Assembly: GCF_030409555.1 (NCBI RefSeq)
Contig: NZ_JAUFPU010000018.1
Span: 197,937-261,936 of the forward strand
Source of the DNA: Chitinimonas viridis
GTDB lineage: Bacteria; Pseudomonadota; Gammaproteobacteria; Burkholderiales; Chitinimonadaceae
DNA: 64,000 nucleotides
Reading direction: 5' to 3'
The notes under the pieces: model-generated
The model's input: only the letters and a program-made list of their open reading frames with translations
Told to the model about the DNA's origin: nothing
Databases searched by the model: none
Shown here: piece by piece, positions 45,332 through 54,307 of the stretch
How positions within the stretch are numbered: the stretch's first letter is position 1
Layout: the number at the start of each line of letters is the position of its first letter
Program-made: the position numbers and the translations under genes

Positions 45332-45985
45332 ATGCAACTGGTCATCGGCAACAAGGCTTACTCCTCCTGGTCCCTGCGACCCTGGCTCTTGCTCAAGCAG
45401 GCCGGCATTCCGTTCGAGGAGATCGTGATACCGCTGCAGCAGGCCGGCAGCCACGAAGCCATATTGCGCTACGCGCCGACCGGCAAGGTGCCCTGCCTGC
45501 TGGATGGCCCGATACAGGTTTGGGAATCGCTGGCCATCTGCGAGTACCTGGCAGAACGCTTTCCGGAGCAGCCATTCTGGCCCAGCAACCCAGCCCAAAG
45601 GGCCGAGGCCCGCTCGCTGGCGGCAGAGATGCACGCCGGCTTTGCCGCCCTGCGCCAGCACTACCCCATGAATGTACGCCGCCAGGTACCGCCCAGCGCG
45701 CGTCCACCCGAGGTGGAACGCGACATCACCCGCTTCGCTGCACTGATCGAAAGCCTGCGCAGCCGCCATGCCGCTGCCGGCCCTTTCCTGATGGGCGAGT
45801 TCGGCATACTGGATGCCATGTACGCCCCGGTGGCCACCCGCTGCCACACCTACTCCATCGCCCTGCCCGCCCGCACCCAGGCCTGGGTAGACCATATCCT
45901 GGCCCTGCCCGCCATGCGGGAATGGTATGCCGCCGCAGCGGCAGAGCCGTGGGTGATAGAGGCCAGCGAACCTAAGAGCCTGTGA
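45332..45985 (+). CDS. Glutathione S-transferase family protein
   Basis: This 217-aa GST has an N-terminal thioredoxin-like domain with a catalytic-type serine region (YSSWSLRPWLLLKQ, residues about 10-23), the glutathione-binding cis-proline (TGKVPCLLD, 51-59) and ESLAICEYLAERFP. A helical C-terminal domain follows. The N-terminal serine cluster is like zeta/beta-type bacterial GSTs. It is probably a cytosolic detoxification or isomerase enzyme; the substrate is unknown. A ribosome site (CAAGGA) precedes the start. Confidence 0.88.
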   Translation: MQLVIGNKAYSSWSLRPWLLLKQAGIPFEEIVIPLQQAGSHEAILRYAPTGKVPCLLDGPIQVWESLAICEYLAERFPEQPFWPSNPAQRAEARSLAAEMHAGFAALRQHYPMNVRRQVPPSARPPEVERDITRFAALIESLRSRHAAAGPFLMGEFGILDAMYAPVATRCHTYSIALPARTQAWVDHILALPAMREWYAAAAAEPWVIEASEPKSL

Positions 45986-46040
45986 GGAACACTTGTCGAG
46001 CCTATCATGGGCTGAAGGCATTGCTGGGGGTAACGCCTGA

Positions 46041-46186
46041 GCAGGCGCCAGGGGAAGCCCTGGCGCTAAACGTCAGCGAAGCCTGAACCTATAGGCTCTC
46101 CCCTTGATTGAATCCACCCCCCCCCCGCCCGCGCCGCCGCGCGGGAGCCTCGCTGACGCTCGTTATCTCGCTGAATGAGCTTCAGC
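46041..46186 (+). repeat. Repeat C, 146-bp dispersed element, copy 1
   Basis: From GCAGGCGCCAGGGG to GAGCTTCAGC this segment aligns over its whole length with the reverse complement of 63420-63560, roughly three quarters identical by eye. It carries internal hairpins (GCGCCAGGG...CCCTGGCGC) and a run of ten C at 46117-46126. It lies between the GST gene and the end of the convergent Kef gene. It encodes nothing. The gene-free gap 45986-46263 holds only this element. Confidence 0.7.
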
Positions 46187-46263
46187 GCCTGTGATCAACG
46201 CAGGTCATGGATGGGCGGTGGCGGTTGCAGCAGGCGCCAGTGCAGCCCCCGCACAAGCCCCCT

Positions 46264-48078
46264 TCATGCCCCCCAACTGCGCATATCCTCGATGTCGGGT
46301 GCACCAGGGGTGCTGGGGGCATCGTTCTCCCCATCGGATTCAAACAGGCCTTCCAGCTCCTGGGCGGCATCGCGGGCGGTCTGCATCAGCTGGGTTTCGT
46401 CGTGGTGCACCGCGTATTGCTTGTCCAGCAGGGCCTCGTCATGGGCACGGAATGCCGCCAAGGTGCTGGCCGCGCCTACCGATGAAACACCCAGCCCCTG
46501 CAGCACCCCGCCGGCCATTTCCAGGCTAGCGGCAAAGGTCTCGCGGGTCGCCACCGTCACGCCCAGATCGCGCAGGCGATAGTAGTGGAAACGATTGCGC
46601 GCACGGGCGTAGATCTTGAGGTGCGGGAAATGCTCGCGCACGGTTTCCGCCGTGCGCAATGAGGCTTCTACGTCGTCTATGGCCAGCACGAACAACTCGG
46701 CATCGGCAGCGCCCGCCGCCCGCAGCACATCCAGCCGCGAGGCGTCGCCGTAATGGATGCGGTTGCCAAAGCGGCGGACGAAATCCACCTGCTCAAAGCT
46801 GTGTTCCAGTACGGTGGCCGGTATCTTGCGCATGCGCAGCACCCGCGCCACGATCTGGCCAAACCGGCCAAAGCCGGCAATGATGACCCTATGCTGGTCC
46901 GACTTGATCTGATCGAACTCACGCACCGTCTGCTCGTCCAGCCGTGGCGCAATCCAGCGTTCATGCAGCAGCACCACAAACGGCGTCATGGCCATGGAAA
47001 GCGTCACCACCATGGCCAGCAGGTCCGCCGTCGCCTTGTCCATCAGATGCTGCCCCACAGCCAGGGTCAGCAGCACAAAGGCAAATTCGCCGCCCTGCGC
47101 CAGGTAGACCGCAAACCGGCGCTGGGTACGGCCCTCCATGCCAGCCATCCGTCCTATCAGCAACAGCACGGCCGCCTTGACCAGAATCAGGCCTAAGGCC
47201 AGGCCCAGCAACAGCAGCGGCTGCGCCAGCAGCAGGCCCAGATTGGCCGCCATGCCCACCGCCACGAAGAACAGGCCCAGCAGCACGCCCTTGAACGGCT
47301 CGATATTGGCCTCCAGCTCATGCCGGTACTCGGAATCAGCCAGCAGCACCCCAGCCAGGAAAGCGCCCAACGAGAGACTGAGTCCCGCCGCCTCCATACC
47401 CCAGGCCGTCGCCATGACGATCAGCAGCGTAGCCATCACGAACAGCTCATGGCTATTGGCCTTGGCCACCTTGCGCAACAAGGTGCGCAGCACGAAGCGC
47501 CCCCCCAGCACCACACCGGCCACGGCGGCCAGCGACACCCAAGCCGGCGGCCTGCTGGCGGTCGATGCCAGCGGCGACAGCAGGGGCAAAATGGCCAGCA
47601 AGGGGATGACCGCCAGATCCTGGAACAGCAGCACGGCGAAGCCGTCACGCCCGTGGCGGGTGGTGAGCTGGTTCTTCTCTGCCAGCATCTGCAGCACAAA
47701 GGCGGTGGAGGACAGCGAAAGCGCCAGGCCCGCCACGATCGCCGCCAGCCAGGGCAAGCCCAGCAGCCAGGCTAGCAGGGCCAGCAACAAGGAGGTCAGC
47801 AGCACCTGGGCGCCGCCCAGGCCAAACACCGCCCGGCGTAGTACCCATAGCCGCGAGGGCTGCAGTTCCAGCCCGATGATGAACAGCAGCAGCACCACGC
47901 CGAACTCGGTGGTATGCAGTATGGCGTCAGGCTGGGCGATCAGCCCCAGGCCCCAGGGGCCGATGGCCACCCCTGCGGCCAGGTAGCCCAAGACCGAGGC
48001 CAGGCCCAGGCGCTTGAGCAAGGGCACCGCCACCACGGCGGAAGCGAGCAGGACAACACCTTGCGAGAGCAGCGACAT
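46264..48078 (-). CDS. Kef-type potassium/proton antiporter with TrkA-N domain
   Basis: The 604-aa protein has an N-terminal monovalent cation:proton antiporter-2 domain with about 12 membrane helices (FGVVLLLFIIGLELQPSRLW; LFQDLAVIPLLAILP), then a cytosolic RCK/TrkA-N Rossmann domain (VIIAGFGRFGQIVARVL, about 405-520) and a tail. The layout and length match KefB/KefC, glutathione-gated potassium efflux systems that acidify the cytoplasm under electrophile stress. I chose the ATG at 48078, where KefB-like homology begins. No KefF/KefG ancillary oxidoreductase gene is adjacent. Confidence 0.87.
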   Translation of the reverse strand: MSLLSQGVVLLASAVVAVPLLKRLGLASVLGYLAAGVAIGPWGLGLIAQPDAILHTTEFGVVLLLFIIGLELQPSRLWVLRRAVFGLGGAQVLLTSLLLALLAWLLGLPWLAAIVAGLALSLSSTAFVLQMLAEKNQLTTRHGRDGFAVLLFQDLAVIPLLAILPLLSPLASTASRPPAWVSLAAVAGVVLGGRFVLRTLLRKVAKANSHELFVMATLLIVMATAWGMEAAGLSLSLGAFLAGVLLADSEYRHELEANIEPFKGVLLGLFFVAVGMAANLGLLLAQPLLLLGLALGLILVKAAVLLLIGRMAGMEGRTQRRFAVYLAQGGEFAFVLLTLAVGQHLMDKATADLLAMVVTLSMAMTPFVVLLHERWIAPRLDEQTVREFDQIKSDQHRVIIAGFGRFGQIVARVLRMRKIPATVLEHSFEQVDFVRRFGNRIHYGDASRLDVLRAAGAADAELFVLAIDDVEASLRTAETVREHFPHLKIYARARNRFHYYRLRDLGVTVATRETFAASLEMAGGVLQGLGVSSVGAASTLAAFRAHDEALLDKQYAVHHDETQLMQTARDAAQELEGLFESDGENDAPSTPGAPDIEDMRSWGA

Positions 48079-48210
48079 GGGCAGACAGTTCTGTTGAATG
48101 GACAGGGGTGGATAATCGCACGCCTGGCCCACACCGCAACAGACCCAAGGGACTTCCAAAAAGGTATATACGCCAGGCAAGCACGCCAGCAGCAACAGGA
48201 CAGCCGGCGT

Positions 48211-51200
48211 TCAGCGCAGCTCAGCACTGGGGCGATAGCGGTTGAACGCGTCCCGGATATGCTCGCGCAGTTGCTCATCCTCCCAAGGCTTGGTCAGAAA
48301 ACGGAAGACAGCGCCGCGATTGACGGATTCGGTCACCACCTGCAGGTCAGAGTAGCCCGACAGGATGATGCGCACGGTGTCGGGATACATCTCCTTCACG
48401 ATGCTGAGAAACTCCGCCCCCGACATATTGGGCATGCGCTGGTCGGAAATAATCACCTGCACCCGGTTGACCGCCAGCATCTCCAGGCCCTCGGCGCCGC
48501 TATTGGCCGTCAGCACCCGGTAGCCTTCGTTGCGCAGCATGCGCTTGAGTGCCAGCAAGATGCTGACCTCGTCGTCCACCAGCAGCACGGTACGCGACTC
48601 ACCTTCAGGCCGCCGCACTGGCGCCAGTTGCCTACGCTCACGCAGTAGGGCGACAAAGTCATCTGCCGGCAAGGGCGGGCTGAAGTAATAACCCTGTATC
48701 TCGTCGCAGCGTTGCTCCCGCAGGTAGTTGAGCTGACCCTCCGTTTCCACCCCCTCGGCCACCACCTTGAGCTTGAGCTGATGCGCCATGGCAATGACTG
48801 CCGTGGCAATGGCGGCATCGCCCGGGTTGACCGTGATATCGGTGACAAAGGTCCGGTCTATCTTGACCAGATCGAATGGAAAGCGCTTGAGATAGGCCAG
48901 GGACGAATAGCCGGTGCCAAAATCATCGAGCCCCAGCTTGATGCCCTTGCGGCGCAAGGCCTGCAGGGTATGCACGGTGTCATCCGGATTGCGCATGACC
49001 ACCGATTCGGTCAGTTCCAGCTCCAGGTACTGCGCTTCCAGCCCCGCATCGGCCAGGGCTGCCAGGATAGTCTCCTGCAACTGGCTTTTATGGAACTGCA
49101 CGGCCGACAGGTTGACGGCAATCGGCACCAGCTCGCAATACGCCTGTGCCCAGCTGGCCTGCTGGCGGCACACCTCCCGCAGCACCCAGTCACCGATGGG
49201 GACTATCAGCCCACTCTCTTCAGCCAGCGGAATAAAGCTGGCCGGCGGCACCAGCCCCAGCTCGGGGTGCTGCCAGCGTATCAAGGCCTCCGCCCCCACT
49301 ATATGGCCAGACTGCAGGCAGACTCGCGGCTGGTAATGCAATACAAACTGGTGGTCGTCCAGGGCCGATTTCAGCGCCGCCTCCAGCGTCAGCTTCTGGG
49401 CGATGCTGGAGCTGATTTCAGGCGAATAGTAGGAGTGTGGCTCCGCCAACCGCTTGGCCTGCTTCAGGGCCATCTCAGCCCTGGAGAACAGGGTTTCCGC
49501 GTCAGCGGCATCGTCGGGAAAAAAGGCGATACCGGCCCGTGGCGACAGGAACACACTACCCGATGGCACGGTAAACGGCTGCTCCAGCGGCCCGAAGATA
49601 CGCCGCCGCAGGATAGAGGTAGCATCGGCCTCGCGCGCGAGCTCGCCGACGGCAACGGCAAAGGTATCGGCCGAGACCCGCGCGATGCTGCAGGGCTCCG
49701 CCACCGACGCCATCAGGCGCTCCCCCACCGCCTGCAGCAGGCCATCACCGATATGTCGGCCCAAGGTATCGTTAAGCTGCCGGAAGTGCGCCAGGTCGAC
49801 CATGATCACCACCACCCGCACCTCGCTGTGGCGGGCGTTCTGCAGCATCTGCACCAGCCGGTCGTGGAACAGGGTACGGTTGGGCAGGCCGGTCAGCGCA
49901 TCGTAATAGGCCAGTTGATGAAGCTTTTCGCCTTGCTCTATGTATTGCAGGGCAAATGACACATCCCCTGCCAGCTCATTGAGCAGCCGCATCTGCTCGT
50001 CGTCGAAGTAATCGGCGTCATGGGCATACAGGCTCAGTATGCCCACCGGGGCCCCGCCCACCCGCAATGGCATGGCCACGGCCGAGCGAAAGGCATTGAG
50101 CAGGGAGGGATCGGTCAGGCTACCGTCGGCATAGCGCCGCAGCCAGTCGTGGTAGATCGTGGTGTGGCCAGTGCGCATGGCCTCGCTGAGGGTCTGCCGT
50201 GGGCCCTCGGCATCCAGCGCACGGTGCAGTTGCTCCAGCAGCGCCGGGCTGGCCCCCTTGCTGGCGGCAGGCCGGATAGCCAGCGTGCTCTGGTCGCGCA
50301 GCCCTATCCAGGCCGCACCGAACCGTCCCACTTCCACCAGGATACGGCAAGTCTCGTCAAACAAGGCTTGGCGCTGGTGCACCCGCACGATGGTGGAATT
50401 GATGGCTGACAGCACCGCATACAGCCGGTTCAGCCGGGTTATCCTGTCCTGCTGAGTCTTCAGCTCGGTAATGTCCTCGGCGATGCCGGCCACCCGCTGC
50501 AGCACGCCCTGCCCATCCACTATGGGAAAACCCCGTGCCCGTATCCAGCGCACGGAGTCATCGGGCCGGACGATGCGGTACTCCTCGTCAAATCGCCCGC
50601 TGCTGGTCATGCGCGCCAAGATCACCCCTATCCTGGCGTGATCATCAGGGTGTATGGCCCTACCCCAGGATTGCGGATCGGCATACAGGCTGTCGCAGCT
50701 TTGCTGCCACACCGCCTCATAGGCCGGGCTGATGTAATAGATCTCGGTGTTGTCGGGGTTGCTGAGAAAAAAAATTTCGTTGATGTTCTCCGCCAACTGC
50801 TTAAAGCGTTGGTCGGTCTCCTGCAAGCGGGATTCGGCAGCCTGGCGCTGGCTAATCTCCCGCTCCAGCGAACCGGCGTAGTGCTGGACACGCTCATACA
50901 GCACCAGGTTCTCGTAGGCCAGCACCAGCTGGGCCGCCAGCGTCACCGCAAGGTGTTCATCATCGGCATTGAAGTCCGCTCGTCCTTGCGGCTCGGCCAC
51001 ATACATCCAGCCGTGTATGGTGGTCAAGGAGCGCAAGGGCACGCCCAGCAGGGCATGGACAGGGGGGTGCCCTGAGGGCAGGGCTCCAGTGGGATGCGGT
51101 GTGCCTGCATGCCAGCACTGCGCCTGCTCGGATGCCAGCACCTGGTACAGCAGACTGCCCGCCACCGGTACCGCTGCCAACGCGGCCAGCAGTGGCGGCG

Positions 51201-51930
51201 GCAGGCCACAGCCACGTACATGCCAAGCCCCATGCCGGTCGCTCAAGCCCACGGCCGCATAACGCGCGCCCAGTATGGCCTGGCAAGCCGTGACAAAGAT
51301 GGCCTGCATGGCATCCACATCCCGCTCGGATGCCAGCCTCAATCCCAGCTCGATCACCGCGGCACGCTGCGCTGCAAGTCGCTCCAGCCCCACAGCCGAC
51401 AGCGATGCCGCCGCCTGCAGCGCCAGCCACGCCGGCTTGCGAAACTCGGCATCGTGGGGCGTAGCGTCAGATGCCACGTGGCCAGGAGAATTGCCATCAA
51501 CGGGTGCTTGCAAGGCGGCGGCGACAGGCTGCGATCCAGCCGGGCGGTCAGGGGTATGCCGGCTGCCCAGTGCAGTCTGTACTACAGCCAGCAGATGCGA
51601 CGATTCATAGGGTTTTTTCAGCAGCAGCAAATGCCCATGGCGCCGGCACAACTGCCGGGCCTCCGCCGCCTGCGCTGCATCGGCGCAGACCAGAACCGGC
51701 GTAGCAGCGCCTGCCACATCGCCCAGCATCACACTGACCAGCTCAGCGATATCGGCAGCCAGGCAGTTCATGTCCGCCACCACCATATCGGCAGTCAGGG
51801 CCCTGTCCCGCACCTGGGCCATCACCTCCGCCACCGACGCCACCTGCACCCTGTAGCCGGCCTTCCGCAGCAGGGCTGCCAGCAGGTCACGCTGGTACAG
51901 AAGGTCATTGATGACCAGTAGGGTTGCCAT
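48211..51930 (-). CDS. Multidomain REC-GAF-PAS-GAF-GGDEF-EAL-REC c-di-GMP phosphodiesterase
   Basis: The 1239-aa cytoplasmic protein has, in order, an N-terminal receiver-like domain (1-125), GAF (about 180-350), PAS/PAC (about 385-500), GAF (about 515-670), GGDEF (about 690-840), EAL (about 855-1100) and a C-terminal receiver (about 1115-1239). The GGDEF signature reads SADTF, so cyclase activity is not expected. EAL motifs are intact (QPR, AEALIRW, ELTESVV, DDFGTGYSS, EGVETEGQL), so it should cleave c-di-GMP. The final receiver (LLVDDE...SDQRMPNMSG...LTKPWED) has the RpfG-type phosphoacceptor. No histidine kinase is adjacent. Confidence 0.87.
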   Translation of the reverse strand: MATLLVINDLLYQRDLLAALLRKAGYRVQVASVAEVMAQVRDRALTADMVVADMNCLAADIAELVSVMLGDVAGAATPVLVCADAAQAAEARQLCRRHGHLLLLKKPYESSHLLAVVQTALGSRHTPDRPAGSQPVAAALQAPVDGNSPGHVASDATPHDAEFRKPAWLALQAAASLSAVGLERLAAQRAAVIELGLRLASERDVDAMQAIFVTACQAILGARYAAVGLSDRHGAWHVRGCGLPPPLLAALAAVPVAGSLLYQVLASEQAQCWHAGTPHPTGALPSGHPPVHALLGVPLRSLTTIHGWMYVAEPQGRADFNADDEHLAVTLAAQLVLAYENLVLYERVQHYAGSLEREISQRQAAESRLQETDQRFKQLAENINEIFFLSNPDNTEIYYISPAYEAVWQQSCDSLYADPQSWGRAIHPDDHARIGVILARMTSSGRFDEEYRIVRPDDSVRWIRARGFPIVDGQGVLQRVAGIAEDITELKTQQDRITRLNRLYAVLSAINSTIVRVHQRQALFDETCRILVEVGRFGAAWIGLRDQSTLAIRPAASKGASPALLEQLHRALDAEGPRQTLSEAMRTGHTTIYHDWLRRYADGSLTDPSLLNAFRSAVAMPLRVGGAPVGILSLYAHDADYFDDEQMRLLNELAGDVSFALQYIEQGEKLHQLAYYDALTGLPNRTLFHDRLVQMLQNARHSEVRVVVIMVDLAHFRQLNDTLGRHIGDGLLQAVGERLMASVAEPCSIARVSADTFAVAVGELAREADATSILRRRIFGPLEQPFTVPSGSVFLSPRAGIAFFPDDAADAETLFSRAEMALKQAKRLAEPHSYYSPEISSSIAQKLTLEAALKSALDDHQFVLHYQPRVCLQSGHIVGAEALIRWQHPELGLVPPASFIPLAEESGLIVPIGDWVLREVCRQQASWAQAYCELVPIAVNLSAVQFHKSQLQETILAALADAGLEAQYLELELTESVVMRNPDDTVHTLQALRRKGIKLGLDDFGTGYSSLAYLKRFPFDLVKIDRTFVTDITVNPGDAAIATAVIAMAHQLKLKVVAEGVETEGQLNYLREQRCDEIQGYYFSPPLPADDFVALLRERRQLAPVRRPEGESRTVLLVDDEVSILLALKRMLRNEGYRVLTANSGAEGLEMLAVNRVQVIISDQRMPNMSGAEFLSIVKEMYPDTVRIILSGYSDLQVVTESVNRGAVFRFLTKPWEDEQLREHIRDAFNRYRPSAELR

Positions 51931-52373
51931 GCTCTCCTCCTCGGCGCCCCATCATGGCAGATGTGGAGCACGACAACGGCAAGGCTATCTGTATCGACAG
52001 CTTGTTCGGGTAAGCGGGAAGACCACCATCTGCGATGTCGTCTACTGGCCCGCCCGGCGCTGGGCGCATGCAATGCAGCAAGTTGCAGCGCCTTTCCTGA
52101 TGGATAGCAGCCCCGACTGTCACCCCGCCTCCCCCATTTGGGTGAGCGCGGCAAAAAGCACATCCCATCGGTGACAAAAGCCTGCCCCACACCCTGGGTG
52201 CCATGCCTTTGTCCTGCTCATACCCTAAAAACCTGCATCCCAACTCGCCTACGGCTAGCTGCATCAAACCGGGCCTGTGTCGGATTGGACACAGCCGGCA
52301 GCTTTGCCTATACCACGTTGGCAAACCATACCAGGTGCGGCATCAGCCTGAAGGGAACTACCAGAAAGGCCCC
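51931..52373. other. Divergent gene-free stretch upstream of the multidomain phosphodiesterase
   Basis: About 440 bases separate two genes read away from each other, so promoters for both must lie here. None matches a consensus convincingly. In-frame extension of the plus-strand gene to 52203 is possible but the added ~57 residues look non-coding. Nothing else is recognised. Confidence 0.4.
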
Positions 52374-53060
52374 ATGGGGAACATCACCTACCTCCTGCGC
52401 TACGACGATGGTCGGCAACAGCAGTTTATGGTCGACGCCACCGCCACCCCACCCGACGGCACGAATGCCGGCTGGATGGACTTGTCGTTCCACCGCTGCC
52501 GCCATTGCCCCCTGGATGAGGCAGAGGTCCCGCAATGCCCTCTGGCGGTGCGCCTGAGCCATCTGGTCAGCACCACCAGCCTGCAATGCTCGCACGAGGA
52601 ACTGCAGGCTACCGTAACCATGGCGGCACGCACCGTCAGCCTGCGCACCACGGCACAGCGCGCCCTGAGCTCATTGATGGGCTTGCTGACCGCGACCAGC
52701 GGCTGCCCCCATACTGGATTTCTGGCCCCCATGGCCAGCTTCCATCTGCCCTTTGCCACCGAACGCGAAACCCTCTACCGGGTCGCCTCCATGTATCTGC
52801 TGGGCCAATACCTGCGGCAGTCTCAAGGACAAACGCCGGACTGGCGTCTGCAAGGCCTGCGGCAGGCCTACCAGCAGCTGCACATCATGAATCGCGACTT
52901 CGCCGAGCGCTTGCGTGCCGCCACCCAGGACGATGCGGCCGTCAACAGCCTGGTGCTGCTGGACATCATGACCCGCTACGTGCCGGATTTCATCGACGAA
53001 TCGCTGAACGAATTCGCTAGCGAATTCGCCGCTTACGGCGTACAGCCCGCTGACACTTAG
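52374..53060 (+). CDS. Conserved hypothetical protein with Cys-rich CxxC motif
   Basis: The 228-aa cytoplasmic protein opens MGNITYLLRYDDG. It has HRCRHCPLDEAEVPQCPLAVR near residue 45-65, where three cysteines could hold a metal, then an alpha-helical region to the end. I do not recognise a named family with confidence. The ATG at 52374 follows AGAAAGG; upstream in-frame codons look non-coding. It is divergent from the multidomain phosphodiesterase gene and convergent with hup, sharing the terminator at 53099. Confidence 0.65.
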   Translation: MGNITYLLRYDDGRQQQFMVDATATPPDGTNAGWMDLSFHRCRHCPLDEAEVPQCPLAVRLSHLVSTTSLQCSHEELQATVTMAARTVSLRTTAQRALSSLMGLLTATSGCPHTGFLAPMASFHLPFATERETLYRVASMYLLGQYLRQSQGQTPDWRLQGLRQAYQQLHIMNRDFAERLRAATQDDAAVNSLVLLDIMTRYVPDFIDESLNEFASEFAAYGVQPADT

Positions 53061-53092
53061 GGCCTGTCGAAGCCCAGGCCACCGCAGAGGCA

Positions 53093-53118
53093 ATAAAAAA
53101 CCCCGCCAGGGCGGGGTT
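53093..53118 (-). terminator. Terminator between convergent genes, strong for hup
   Basis: AACCCCGC and GCGGGGTT pair around a CAGG loop. On the minus strand the stem is followed by seven or more T, 38 bases after the hup stop. On the plus strand the T-run is short, so it chiefly serves hup. Confidence 0.85.
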
Positions 53119-53155
53119 CTCGTGTACGGCGGGGGAGGCCCCACCAGCACAACGA

Positions 53156-53434
53156 TCAGCCGTTGACGGCATCCTTCAGGGCCTTCAGGGCGCTGAAAGC
53201 CGGCGACTTGCGCGCGGCGATCTGGATGGCTTCGCCCGTCTTGGGGTTACGGCCGGTCTTGGCAGCCTTGGCCTTAACCGAGAACTTGCCTACGCCCGGC
53301 AACACAGCCTCTTCGCCCTTGGCCAGGGTGTCGCGCAGGGCATCGCCCAGGGCATCGACAAAAGCTTCGGTAACGGTCTTGGGTTGTTGGGTACGCTCGG
53401 CAAGTGCGTCGATCAGCTCTTTTTTGGTCCGCAT
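53156..53434 (-). CDS. hup: DNA-binding protein HU
   Basis: The 92-aa HU/IHF-family protein starts MRTKKELIDALAERT and has the beta-arm signature GVGKFSVKAKAAKTGRNPKTG with the DNA-intercalating arm NPKTGEAI. HU dimers bend and compact DNA non-specifically and assist replication and recombination. The gene stands alone with its own terminator. It resembles HU-beta more than IHF. The AGAGAATTC context before the start is weak as a ribosome site. Confidence 0.9.
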   Translation of the reverse strand: MRTKKELIDALAERTQQPKTVTEAFVDALGDALRDTLAKGEEAVLPGVGKFSVKAKAAKTGRNPKTGEAIQIAARKSPAFSALKALKDAVNG

Positions 53435-53887
53435 GGAATTCTCTCAGAATGGGTGTCTTGGGCAAGCCCAGCCAAGCACCCCGTCAAGGGGTCCCCAGGG
53501 GCTCGATGGCGCATCGCAACCCGCCGTACTGCCTTGCGGCAAGCGGGCCGGTTCGATGATCAGCGCGCACCCTACCTCATAGCGGCGCAGCAATTCAACC
53601 CGTATGTGGTATCGGATATCCCTGCTGCGGCCTTGTCACAGCAAGCTATTGCGGAAATTTCGCTTGCTGATTAGATGCTTAGTGACCAATGCCCGCCCGT
53701 CGATCACTTTGCGCACTGGCGAGTCCTGATGACGATTTTGTTGCCCGATTGATGCTATCGGCATGTGTTGCCTCACCTCCGGCAGACCCACGACACCGCG
53801 CCAGCACATGAAAACGGGCGCCCAAAGCGCCCGTTTCATTGCACCACAACAGCAGCATTGGCTTGGCCAGGCGATTGCCCGCAGGCT
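53435..53887. other. Gene-free stretch upstream of hup
   Basis: About 450 bases lie between hup and the binding-protein gene, both on the minus strand. The left part should contain the hup promoter; no consensus pair is clear. The right end holds the terminator at 53812-53836. No gene, repeat or RNA is recognised. Confidence 0.45.
53812..53836 (-). terminator. Terminator after porin and binding-protein genes
   Basis: AAACGGGCGC and GCGCCCGTTT form a perfect 10-bp stem with a 5-base loop, followed by TTTTC on the minus strand, 52 bases after the stop of the small binding-protein gene. Confidence 0.85.
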
Positions 53888-54295
53888 TCAGAAGCTGCCG
53901 ACCACCTTGACCGTACCATCCACCGAAGCCTTGTCGACATAACCGACGGCATTGGGATTGCCCGCCACAAACTTCTTTACCTCGGCGCTGCCGCCCAGCT
54001 CCTTGGGCGGCGTACCCTTGCCGGTGAACTGCATCTTGGCCCAGTGTGCCTTCACTCCTGCCGAGTCCTTCTTCAGCACCTTGGTACTGAATTCGGCGCG
54101 GGTGGCACCATCGGTCTGCTCCACCGGCGTGGCCGCCCCGCCACCGGGAAAGCTATTGGCCTTGCCCAGGAACAGGTTGGCCACCTGCTCGGCCGACAAG
54201 CTATCCACCGCCGCCTTGGGATTGACCACCACGGCCACATCCGCCTGTGCCGCCGCGGTCAGCAGGGTGACCAGCACGAAATGACTGATTTTCAT
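53888..54295 (-). CDS. Small PstS-like periplasmic phosphate-binding family protein
   Basis: The 135-aa protein has a signal peptide (cleaved after AQA, about residue 18). The body resembles the N-terminal half of phosphate ABC transporter substrate-binding proteins (VVVNPKAAVDSLSAEQVANL, FLGKANSFPGG, FVAGNPNAVGYVDKASVDG). It is about half the length of true PstS, so it is not a full transporter component. Family members often sit beside porins or polyphosphate-related genes. Here it follows a porin by 12 bases, suggesting a two-gene operon. The ligand is unproven. Confidence 0.75.
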   Translation of the reverse strand: MKISHFVLVTLLTAAAQADVAVVVNPKAAVDSLSAEQVANLFLGKANSFPGGGAATPVEQTDGATRAEFSTKVLKKDSAGVKAHWAKMQFTGKGTPPKELGGSAEVKKFVAGNPNAVGYVDKASVDGTVKVVGSF

Positions 54296-54307
54296 GGTCG
54301 TCCCCCT

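Noticed and set aside
46117-46126. Run of ten C as a phase-variable tract
   Set aside because: It lies inside a non-coding repeat element and not in a gene or a promoter spacer, so phase variation is unlikely to have an effect.
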